From Rhodoferax sp. (lineage in GTDB: Bacteria; Pseudomonadota; Gammaproteobacteria; Burkholderiales; Burkholderiaceae), in the NCBI GenBank assembly GCA_028292075.1, contig JAQGNA010000262.1:1-6012 (forward strand): a stretch of DNA of 6,012 nucleotides, read 5' to 3'. Within the stretch, counting starts at the first letter, position 1; the number at the start of each line of letters is the position of its first letter. Below the pieces are notes generated by a model that did no database searches, was not told the DNA's origin, and worked only from the letters and a program-made list of their open reading frames with translations. Shown here piece after piece: positions 1-5,867 of this stretch. A program made the position numbers and the translations under genes.

Positions 1-925
1 CCACCGACTTGGCCATCAGGCCCGCCAGCACGATCACGGTCACGACGTACGGGATCATCTGGATCAGCGAGCCCGGGATGCGGCCCACGACCGGCAGGTC
101 GACGCCTTCGATCTGGATCTGCACGGCCGAGAAGAAGCCGAACATCAGGCAGCCGAGTACCGTCTGCAGCGGACGCCAGTTGCCGAACACGAGGGCCGTC
201 AGCGCCAGGTAGCCGGCGCCGGCCGACATGTCGCGAAAGAAGAAGCCGCTCTGGACGATCGAGAGATAAGCGCCCGAGAACGAGCACAGCACGCCGGCGA
301 CCAGCATGGCGAGATAACGGGTGCGCTCGACCGAGACGCCGGCCGCATCGGCCGCATGCGGGTTTTCTCCGCAGGCGCGCAGGCGCAAACCAAAACGGCT
401 GTGATACACGACCCAGTGCACCACCGGCAGCAGCGCGAAAGCGAGGTAGACCAGCGGCGAATGGCCGCCGATCACGTTGGCATAGAACCAGCCGAGGAAG
501 GGGATATCCGCCAGCGCGGCGGTGCCCGGCAGGACCACGTCCGACAGGCGCGCGGTGCCCAGGTCCGGCGTGCGGCCGCCCTGCTGGAAGATGTACTGGG
601 CGACGACGAAAGTCAGGCCGCTCATGGCGATGTTGATCGCGATGCCGGCCACCAGCTGGTTGCCCTTCTGGGTAATCGACACAAAAGCCTGCACCATGGC
701 GAGCGCGACGGAAACGGCGATGCCGGCGGCGATCCCGAGCCACGGGTTTTGCGTTGTGTAGCCGACGGCGGCCGACACGAAAGCCTAGTCGAGGATCTTG
801 CCCTCGAGGCCGATGTCGACCACGCCGCTGCGTTCGGCGAACAGGCCCGCCAGCGCTGCGAACAGCAGCACCGGCGCGTTGCGGATCGTCGAGACGACGA
901 TACTGGCGATATGGAAGTCTTCCAT
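1..925 (-). pseudogene. Second BMP-type ABC transporter permease, interrupted by an in-frame amber codon; 3' end outside window
   Basis: By homology this is the second inner-membrane channel subunit of the nucleoside-type ABC importer. The ATG at 925-923 lies 3 nt after the first permease stop and has a TAAGGG ribosome site 7 nt upstream. Codons 1-46 contain the family stretch SGVVDIGLEGK (33-43). Codon 47 (787-785) is TAG. The same frame then resumes as AFVSAAVG and stays open for codons 48-308. It is strongly hydrophobic and holds the conserved cytoplasmic loop GENPHAADAAG near codons 186-196. Only a few C-terminal residues should lie beyond the window edge. Both sides share one frame, so this is a nonsense change and not a frameshift. 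The intact remainder suggests a recent mutation, a sequencing error or, less likely, readthrough. Identification as a permease is firm; pseudogene status depends on one base. Confidence 0.85.
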
Positions 926-928
926 GGC

Positions 929-2014
929 TTAACCCTTACGTGTTGCGTTGATCAGTTTCAGGACTGCCGGGGCGTAGAAATTCTCCATCGCGCCGCAGAA
1001 CAGGATGATCAGGCCCTGGATGAAGATGAAGGTTTCGGGCGGGATGTTCGGCTTTTCGAGCGACAGGTCGAAGCCGCCCTGGATCAGCCCGCCGAACAGC
1101 ACCGCCGACAGCAGCATGCCGACCGGGTGGTTGCGCCCCATCAGGGCCACGGCGATGCCGATGTAGCCGGCGCCAGCGGTGAAGTTGAGCCCCAGGTGGT
1201 GCGATGAACCCATTTCGCTGTTCACCGCCGCCATGCCGGCCAGTGCGCCTGACACCGCCATCACCGCGATCACGGTGCGCGAGATCGAGATGCCGGCATA
1301 GTGCGCCGCATGGGGATTCAGGCCGACCGTGCGCACCCGGTAGCCCCAGGCGGTGCGCCACATCAGCAGCGCGTAGAGGCCCAGGCCGGCCAGCGCCATC
1401 AGCAGGCTGATGTTCACCGGGGTCTGGCCCAGCGCGGGCAACCAGGCGTTGAGGCGCGGCAGCCAGCCCGCGGCGGCGAACTGCCGGCTGGCGGTGGTCT
1501 GCTGCCCTACCGGGATCAGCAGGCTCACGATGATGTAGTTCATGAGCGAGGCGGCGATGAAGTTGAACATGATGGTGGTCACCACCACGTGGCTGCCGCG
1601 CCGCGCCTGCAGCCACCCGGGCAGAAACGCCCACGCGGCGCCGAACAGCGCGCTGGCGGCAATGGCCAGCGGAATCACCACCCAGGGGCCGGCGCTGGCA
1701 TCGAGTTGCAATACCACCAGCGCCATCCCGAGCCCGCCGATGTACATCTGGCCTTCGCCGCCGATGTTGAACAGGCCGGCCTGCACGGCGACGGCCACGG
1801 CCAGCCCGGTGAAGATGAAGGTCGTGGCATAGAAGAGCGTGTAGCCCAGGCCTTCCGGGTTGAGGAAGGCGCTGTCGACCAGGATGCCGAGCGACTCGAC
1901 CGGGCTCTCGCCCATGGCGTAGATCACCAGCCCGGCCACCACCATCGCCGAGACGAAGTTGAGCACCGGCAACAGCACGCTGGTGGCCCAGCGCGGCAGG
2001 TCCTGTGCGTTCAT
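929..2014 (-). CDS. BMP/nucleoside-type ABC transporter, first permease subunit
   Basis: A 361-residue inner-membrane permease, half of the translocation pore. About ten hydrophobic segments run from residue 14 to 340. The hallmark of the BMP/sugar permease family, FNIGGEGQMYIGG, is at 82-94. The cytoplasmic coupling-loop region GLNPHAAHYAG is at 231-241 and GAGYIGIAVALMGRNHP at 281-297. The frame is open upstream to 2110, but those 32 extra residues are Arg/Pro/His-rich and antisense-like. The ATG at 2014 is preferred because it carries an AGGTGG site 7 nt upstream and begins a typical N-terminus (MNAQDLPRW). This start overlaps the ATPase stop by 4 nt (ATGA), which suggests translational coupling. 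The second permease follows after 3 nt. Nucleoside specificity is inferred from the linked binding protein, not from this subunit. Confidence 0.93.
   Translation of the reverse strand: MNAQDLPRWATSVLLPVLNFVSAMVVAGLVIYAMGESPVESLGILVDSAFLNPEGLGYTLFYATTFIFTGLAVAVAVQAGLFNIGGEGQMYIGGLGMALVVLQLDASAGPWVVIPLAIAASALFGAAWAFLPGWLQARRGSHVVVTTIMFNFIAASLMNYIIVSLLIPVGQQTTASRQFAAAGWLPRLNAWLPALGQTPVNISLLMALAGLGLYALLMWRTAWGYRVRTVGLNPHAAHYAGISISRTVIAVMAVSGALAGMAAVNSEMGSSHHLGLNFTAGAGYIGIAVALMGRNHPVGMLLSAVLFGGLIQGGFDLSLEKPNIPPETFIFIQGLIILFCGAMENFYAPAVLKLINATRKG
933..938 (-). promoter_or_regulatory. Ribosome binding site of the second permease
   Basis: The minus strand reads TAAGGG here, followed by 7 nt and then the ATG at 925. 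The site lies within the last codons of the upstream permease, as expected for genes translated in tandem. It decides the start at 925. Confidence 0.6.
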
Positions 2015-3609
2015 GCGGTCACCACCTGGTGAACGCCGCCCATCATCAGGCCGATGCGGGTGGTGTCGAAGTCGCGGGCGGCCAGCTCGCCGGTGAGGCG
2101 GCCGCCGCACATCACGAGAATGCGGTCGGCCAGCACGCGAATTTCTTCCAGTTCAACCGACACCAGCACGATGGCGATGCCTTCGTCGCGCAGTGCGAGC
2201 AGGCGCCGGTGGATGGGTTCGATGGAGCCGATGTCGACCCCGCGCGTGGGCTGGCCGATCAGCATGAGCTTCGGGCGCGCTGCGATCTCGCGGCCCAGCA
2301 CCACCTTCTGCTGGTTGCCGCCGGAAAGCAGGCCCAGGCGGAGCGAAGCGTCGGCCGGGCACACGTCGAACTCGCCGATCAGCCGCCCGGCATGCGCCGC
2401 GATGGCCCGGGGGTCGAGCAGGCCGCGGCGGTTGAACGCGGCGTCGTCCTGGTGGCCGAGGATGGTGTTGAGCGCGACCGAATGGTCTTTCACCAGGCCG
2501 TCGCGCAACCGGTCTTCCGGCGCATGCGCGATGCCCAGCCGCCGGTAGTGGGCTGGCAGGCCGTCGGCGCTGCGCTGGCCTGGCGGCGGCAGTGGCGCGC
2601 CGAGGTAGCGCAGCTTGCCGCCGGTGGGCAGGCGCAGGCCGGCCAGCACCTCGAGCAGCTCTGACTGGCCGTTGCCCGAGACCCCGGCAATGGCCACGAT
2701 CTCTCCGGCACGCACCGAGAAGCTGAGTTCGTCGAGCAGACGCACGCCGTGCGCACCGTTCGCGCCTTTCCCACTGGTCCCGCCGTCGAGCGTCAGTCTG
2801 GTGGCCTCCAGCACCACCTCGCCGGGCTGGTGCGGCTTGCGCGGCAGCGTCGTTTCGATGGCCCGGCCGATCATCAGGCCGGCCACGGCCTCGCGGCTGC
2901 TGCGGGCGGTGTCGACCTCGCCGGCCACCCGGCCGGCCCGCATGACGGTCACGCGGTCGGTCAGCGCGAAGATCTCCTGCAGCTTGTGCGTGATGAGGAT
3001 GATGGTCTTGCCCTGGTCGCGGAAGACCCGCAGGATGGCGAACAGCGCATCCGCCTCCTGCGGCGTCAGCACGGCCGTGGGTTCGTCCAAAATCATGATG
3101 TCGGCGCCGCGGTAGATCAGCTTCAGGATCTCCACCCGCTGCTGCGCGCCCACGGAGAGCTGGTCGACCCGCGCGTCGGGGTCGACCTCGAGCCGGTAGC
3201 GCCGGCCGATCTCGCGCAGCCGCTCGGCCGCGTCGCGGAACTTCGTGCCCAGCACCAGGGCGCCCTCGACGCCCAGCATGATGTTCTCGAGCACCGTGAA
3301 GCTGTCGACCAGCATGAAGTGCTGGTGAATCATGCCGATGCCGCGACGGATGGCGTCCTGGCTGTGACGGATGGGGGCGGGCTCGCCGTTCAGCAATATC
3401 TGCCCCGCGTCGGCCTGGTAGTAGCCGTAGAGGATGCTCATCAGCGTGGACTTGCCAGCGCCGTTTTCGCCGACGATGCCGTGGATCGAGCCCTTGCGGA
3501 CCTTGAAGCTCACGTCGGCATTGGCCCTGACGCTGCCGAACTGCTTGCTGATACCCCTGAACTCGACCACCGGCGGCACCGGTGGCAGGTCCTCGTCATG
3601 GGACGCCAA
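2011..3609 (-). CDS. BMP/nucleoside-type ABC transporter, tandem ATP-binding subunit
   Basis: A cytoplasmic ATPase with two fused ABC domains, 532 residues from the TTG at 3609. Domain 1 has Walker A GENGAGKST (47-55), signature LSVGAQQRVE (151-160), Walker B IMILDEPT (171-178) and a TH switch (207-208). Domain 2 is degenerate in the way usual for this family: GVSGNGQSE (309-317) lacks the Walker A lysine, the signature is LSGGNQQKV (428-436), and GQPTRGVDIG (452-461) has Gln where the catalytic Glu would be. It should therefore power import mainly from one active site. A short Gly-rich stretch lies at 276-289. The start is uncertain. TTG is the only usual start codon between the preceding in-frame stop and residue 11, and it has no ribosome site. 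A GTG at 3579 (522 residues) has GAGGA 10 nt upstream. The gene lies 12 nt after the binding-protein gene and overlaps the permease by 4 nt. Confidence 0.93.
   Translation of the reverse strand: MASHDEDLPPVPPVVEFRGISKQFGSVRANADVSFKVRKGSIHGIVGENGAGKSTLMSILYGYYQADAGQILLNGEPAPIRHSQDAIRRGIGMIHQHFMLVDSFTVLENIMLGVEGALVLGTKFRDAAERLREIGRRYRLEVDPDARVDQLSVGAQQRVEILKLIYRGADIMILDEPTAVLTPQEADALFAILRVFRDQGKTIILITHKLQEIFALTDRVTVMRAGRVAGEVDTARSSREAVAGLMIGRAIETTLPRKPHQPGEVVLEATRLTLDGGTSGKGANGAHGVRLLDELSFSVRAGEIVAIAGVSGNGQSELLEVLAGLRLPTGGKLRYLGAPLPPPGQRSADGLPAHYRRLGIAHAPEDRLRDGLVKDHSVALNTILGHQDDAAFNRRGLLDPRAIAAHAGRLIGEFDVCPADASLRLGLLSGGNQQKVVLGREIAARPKLMLIGQPTRGVDIGSIEPIHRRLLALRDEGIAIVLVSVELEEIRVLADRILVMCGGRLTGELAARDFDTTRIGLMMGGVHQVVTA
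2022..2027 (-). promoter_or_regulatory. Ribosome binding site of the first permease
   Basis: AGGTGG on the minus strand, 7 nt before the ATG at 2014 and inside the end of the ATPase gene. It supports the 361-residue start over the longer open frame reaching 2110. Confidence 0.65.
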
Positions 3610-3621
3610 GGCTTGGACCGG

Positions 3622-4617
3622 TCAGACGGGGCAGCTGTTGGCGGCGCGGTAGTCCACCACCTTGACCTTGCCCGACTTGATGTCCTCGCTGGCCTGCTTG
3701 ATGCGCGCTTCCATGGCCGGCGTGATGAGCTTGCGGTTGTTCTCGTCGAGCGCCCAGTCCACGCCGCCTTCCTTCAGTCCCTTGTTGGTGACTCCGGCCT
3801 TCCAGGCGCCATTTTTGACGCTCATGAAGCCGTCGTAGGTGGCGTTGTCCACGCGCTTCAGCATGGAGGTGAGGATGTAGCCGGGGTAGAGCGGGTTCTG
3901 GTTGGAATCGACACCGATGCCGAGCTTGCCCTGGTCCTTGACGGCCTGCAGCGTGCCCATGCCGCTGCCGCCCGCCGCCGCGAACACCACGTCCACACCC
4001 CGGTCGAACTGGGCCCGGGCCAGCTCGCCGCCCTTGGCCGGATCGCTCCAGGCGGCCGGCGTGCTGCCCACCATGTTCTGCGTGATCTCGATCTTCGGAT
4101 CGACTGCCTTGGCGCCCTGGGCATAGCCGCACCCGAAGGCGCGGATCAGCGGCACGTCCTGCCCGCCGATGAATCCCACCTTCTTCGACTTGCTGGCCAG
4201 GCCAGCGGCCACGCCGACCAGGTAGGAGCCCTCTTCTTCCTTGAAGGTGACCGAGTTGACGTTGTCGCCCTTGACCTCGTCGTCGATGATCATGAACTTG
4301 ACCTTCGGAAACTCCTTCGACACCGTGGTGACCGCGTTGGTCATGGAGAAGCCGATGGAGACCACCAGGTCGACGTTCTTGCGCGCCATCTGGCGCAGCA
4401 CCTGCTCGCTCTGCGCGCTCGAATTCACCTGCGCTTCGAGGTAGCCGATCTTGGTGTCCTTCTTGAAGCGCTCGGCACCCTCATAGGCCGACTGGTTGAA
4501 TGACTTGTCGAACTTGCCGCCGCTGCCATACACCAGGGCCAGCTTCGGGTCGGCGGCCTGCGCACCCATTGCGCACAGGGCAGCGCAGATCACCAGAATC
4601 TTTGGAGCAAATTTCAT
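3622..4617 (-). CDS. BMP-family periplasmic substrate-binding protein (nucleoside-type ABC importer)
   Basis: A 331-residue binding protein that should capture the substrate in the periplasm. Residues 1-21 form a Sec signal: Lys at 2 and 6, a hydrophobic core, and an AQA|ADP cleavage site. There is no lipobox, so it should be soluble, unlike many lipoprotein members. Family landmarks are GKFDKSFNQSAYEG (34-47), VVSIGFSMTNAV (85-96), FIGGQDVPL (149-157), FAAAGGSGMGTL (212-223) and GVDSNQNPLYPGYILTSMLK (235-254). In PnrA/TmpC-type relatives, the FN and the Asp of the GVDSNQ region contact nucleosides. That knowledge supports purine-nucleoside binding here, but the ligand is not proven. It is first in the importer cluster, as is usual for the most expressed subunit. 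The ATG at 4617 is fixed by the signal peptide, although no Shine-Dalgarno sequence precedes it. The protein ends in NSCPV. Confidence 0.95.
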   Translation of the reverse strand: MKFAPKILVICAALCAMGAQAADPKLALVYGSGGKFDKSFNQSAYEGAERFKKDTKIGYLEAQVNSSAQSEQVLRQMARKNVDLVVSIGFSMTNAVTTVSKEFPKVKFMIIDDEVKGDNVNSVTFKEEEGSYLVGVAAGLASKSKKVGFIGGQDVPLIRAFGCGYAQGAKAVDPKIEITQNMVGSTPAAWSDPAKGGELARAQFDRGVDVVFAAAGGSGMGTLQAVKDQGKLGIGVDSNQNPLYPGYILTSMLKRVDNATYDGFMSVKNGAWKAGVTNKGLKEGGVDWALDENNRKLITPAMEARIKQASEDIKSGKVKVVDYRAANSCPV

Positions 4618-4713
4618 ATCGGACGGCGCAAATAAGGGACGGTTGAGGGACCGGGCGGGCTTGCAATTTGCGCACCAGCCGGACTGTCAGTTTGGCGCTT
4701 CCGCCCAGGCCGG
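4618..4713 (-). other. Intergenic region between rlmJ and the binding-protein gene with operator-like repeats
   Basis: This 96-nt gap probably controls the importer operon, by position only. It contains a 19-bp interrupted dyad (4678-4696) and an 8-bp perfect inverted repeat, GCGCAAAT at 4626-4633 against 4666-4673, separated by 32 nt. It also holds the direct repeat AGGGAC at 4635-4640 and 4646-4651. No -10/-35 pair close to the sigma-70 consensus is visible on the minus strand, and there is no U-tract terminator for rlmJ. Read-through from rlmJ is therefore possible. Confidence 0.4.
4678..4696. promoter_or_regulatory. Interrupted palindrome, candidate operator
   Basis: GCCGGACTGTCAGTTTGGC is a dyad centred on 4687. 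Seven of nine base pairs match: the inner ACTG/CAGT and the outer GCC/GGC, with two mismatched positions between them. The one-base centre makes an RNA hairpin unlikely, so a DNA-binding dimer is the more natural reading. It lies 61-79 nt upstream of the binding-protein start. The regulator is unknown. Confidence 0.25.
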
Positions 4714-5607
4714 TCAACCGCCGGATTCGAGCGTCGAGGTCGCGTGCTTGTCTTGCGCCAGGCGTTCCGCAAGCTGCGTCATGGCTGCCTGCAGCGCCGG
4801 CTTGAGCGTGTAGGGCGGATTGATCAGGAACATGCCGCTGGCCGGCAGGCCGGGGCGCTTGGTATCGCCGGCCTCGTCGGTGATGATCTTGCTCGACTTG
4901 ACGGTGAGCGTGGCGTGCAGCCAGCTCTTGCCGGCGCGGTTGGCCAGGGTCTTGAGCTTGCGCGGGAGATCATGCGCCTCGGGCCGCGGAATGATCGGGT
5001 ACCAGACGGCATAGGTGCCGGTGGCGAAGCGTTTGAGGTTCTCGTTGACCATCTCGGCCACGCGGGCGTAGTCGCTCTTGATTTCGTAGCTCGGGTCGCA
5101 CAGCAGGAAGGCGCGCCGGCTGGGCGGCGGCAGGAATTTGCGCACGCCCTCGAACCCGTCTTCGCGGAAGGTGGCGATCTGCCGGCCGGCCTCGAGTTGC
5201 GCCACGTTGGCCGACAGCGTCTTGGCGTCGGTGGGGTGCAGTTCGAACAGCTTCAGCCGATCGTGCTCGCGCAGCAGCCGCTGCATGATGAACGGAGAGC
5301 CGGGGTAAACCTTGCGGCCGCCGGGCGCATTGAAGCTGGCCACCATGTCGAGGTAGTCCTGCAATGCGGGGGCGGGGGCGGGCGTGTCCTTGGGTGCGTT
5401 CAGCAGGCGCAGCACGCCGTTGGCGGCTTCGCCGCTGGTCTCGGCATAGTCGCCGTCCAGCCGGTACAGGCCGGCTCCGGCATGGGTGTCGAGCACCGCC
5501 AGCGCGGCGTCCTTTTCGGTGAGGTGCTTGAGGGCGGCAATCACGACCATGTGTTTGAGCACATCGGCATGGTTGCCCGCATGGAAGGCGTGGCGGTAAC
5601 TGAACAT
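4714..5607 (-). CDS. rlmJ: 23S rRNA (adenine(2030)-N6)-methyltransferase RlmJ
   Basis: A 297-residue SAM-dependent methyltransferase that modifies A2030 of 23S rRNA. The N-terminus FSYRHAFHAGNHADVLKH matches E. coli RlmJ closely and places Tyr4, His6 and Lys18 where the known enzyme has active-site residues. The start is therefore the ATG at 5607; an open frame reaching a TTG at 5637 adds ten unrelated residues. The SAM-binding stretch is LDTHAGAG (39-46). YPGSP is at 101-105, and FATGTYAVWYPI at 194-205 and ASGMFLINPPY at 256-266 are typical. Motif IV is DPSYE (171-175), where the E. coli protein has DPPYE. It is somewhat longer than the E. coli protein of about 280 residues. No strong ribosome site or promoter is evident. 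It is divergent from rplM and lies 96 nt upstream of the importer operon on the same strand. Confidence 0.96.
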   Translation of the reverse strand: MFSYRHAFHAGNHADVLKHMVVIAALKHLTEKDAALAVLDTHAGAGLYRLDGDYAETSGEAANGVLRLLNAPKDTPAPAPALQDYLDMVASFNAPGGRKVYPGSPFIMQRLLREHDRLKLFELHPTDAKTLSANVAQLEAGRQIATFREDGFEGVRKFLPPPSRRAFLLCDPSYEIKSDYARVAEMVNENLKRFATGTYAVWYPIIPRPEAHDLPRKLKTLANRAGKSWLHATLTVKSSKIITDEAGDTKRPGLPASGMFLINPPYTLKPALQAAMTQLAERLAQDKHATSTLESGG

Positions 5608-5661
5608 GCCCCGATGGTAACGGGCCGGACCGCGCAAGCCTAGCGGCGACCATCCAAATGC

Positions 5662-5691
5662 TTGCCTCTGAGCCCCGAGACTTTGTATAAT
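5662..5691 (+). promoter_or_regulatory. Sigma-70-type promoter of rplM
   Basis: A perfect -10 hexamer TATAAT (5686-5691) is preceded, with an 18-bp spacer, by TTGCCT (5662-5667), a four-of-six match to the -35 consensus. Transcription would begin near 5697-5699. The bases after the -10 are GC-rich (GCGAGG). Such a discriminator is typical of ribosome-biosynthesis promoters controlled by ppGpp and DksA; that control is inferred here. Confidence 0.75.
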
Positions 5692-5697
5692 GCGAGG

Positions 5698-5863
5698 TTC
5701 CGCAGCGATCGGCTGGCCCCGCGGCGAAACATGACACCTGCTCCGGCAGGGGTCGAACTCCCACCTAAGAGATTCCCTTCAGAGGAACACCGACCGTGGA
5801 AAAGGGCTGCCAGGACGCCAATCCCTATAGATTGACCAAACCACTTCTTTCAAAGAGAAACTC
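5698..5863 (+). other. rplM 5' leader (untranslated region with secondary structure and short open frames)
   Basis: About 165 nt separate the predicted transcription start from the L13 start, long for a simple 5' end. The leader contains a strong hairpin (5733-5754), a smaller one (CAATC/GATTG, 5819-5834, 6-nt loop), a possible CCCTT/AAGGG pairing (5775-5779 with 5802-5806) and two short open frames. L13 is reported to repress its own operon in E. coli, so an autoregulatory leader is plausible. I do not recognise this structure as a named RNA family. Confidence 0.45.
5733..5754 (+). promoter_or_regulatory. Leader hairpin upstream of rplM
   Basis: GACACCTGC pairs with GCAGGGGTC around a TCCG loop: nine pairing positions with a single A-G mismatch. 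No U-run follows, so it is not an intrinsic terminator. It begins about 35 nt after the predicted transcription start. Confidence 0.5.
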
Positions 5864-5867
5864 ATGA
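5796..5867 (+). CDS. Candidate 23-codon leader peptide overlapping the rplM start
   Basis: The frame opens with GTG at 5796, nine bases after an AGAGGA ribosome site (5781-5786). It encodes a peptide starting [12 protein letters not shown] and ends with TGA at 5865-5867. The stop shares ATGA with the rplM start at 5864, the classic arrangement for translational coupling. Codons such as AGA, TTG, CTT-CTT and TCA are unusual for the GC-rich neighbours. That argues either against translation or for a slowly translated regulatory leader. No homologue is known to me, and a frame this short could arise by chance. Confidence 0.3.
   Translation: MEKGCQDANPYRLTKPLLSKRNS

Noticed and set aside
356..1207. 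A 283-codon plus-strand open frame across both permease genes
   Set aside because: It is a shadow frame. It happens to stay open across the amber site but is hydrophilic and low-complexity, while the minus strand shows conserved permease motifs on both sides.
2015..2110. N-terminal extension of the first permease (32 extra residues)
   Set aside because: The extension lies entirely within the ATPase coding sequence and is Arg/Pro/His-rich. The ATG at 2014 has its own good ribosome site and the ATGA overlap.
2227..2685. Missing Walker A lysine and Walker B glutamate in the second ATPase domain as a sign of decay
   Set aside because: Degenerate second domains with GxxGxGQS and QPTRG are usual for the BMP and sugar tandem ATPases, so this is expected.
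2749..4503. A 584-codon open frame on the plus strand opposite the ATPase and binding-protein genes
   Set aside because: It is antisense to two genes with clear family motifs. Its translation is rich in His, Arg, Gln and Asp with no recognisable domain, the usual shadow of GC-rich coding sequence.
4694..4705. Possible terminator hairpin after rlmJ (GGCG, 4-nt loop, CGCC)
   Set aside because: Only four base pairs and no following U-tract on the minus strand.
4744..5643. A 299-codon plus-strand open frame opposite rlmJ
   Set aside because: RlmJ on the minus strand is unmistakable and the plus-strand product has no family features.
5746..5763. tRNA T-arm look-alike (GGGGTCGAACTCCC) in the rplM leader
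   Set aside because: The T-loop resemblance is limited to a few bases. The five-pair stem does not close on either strand, and no acceptor, D or anticodon arms are present at the right distances.
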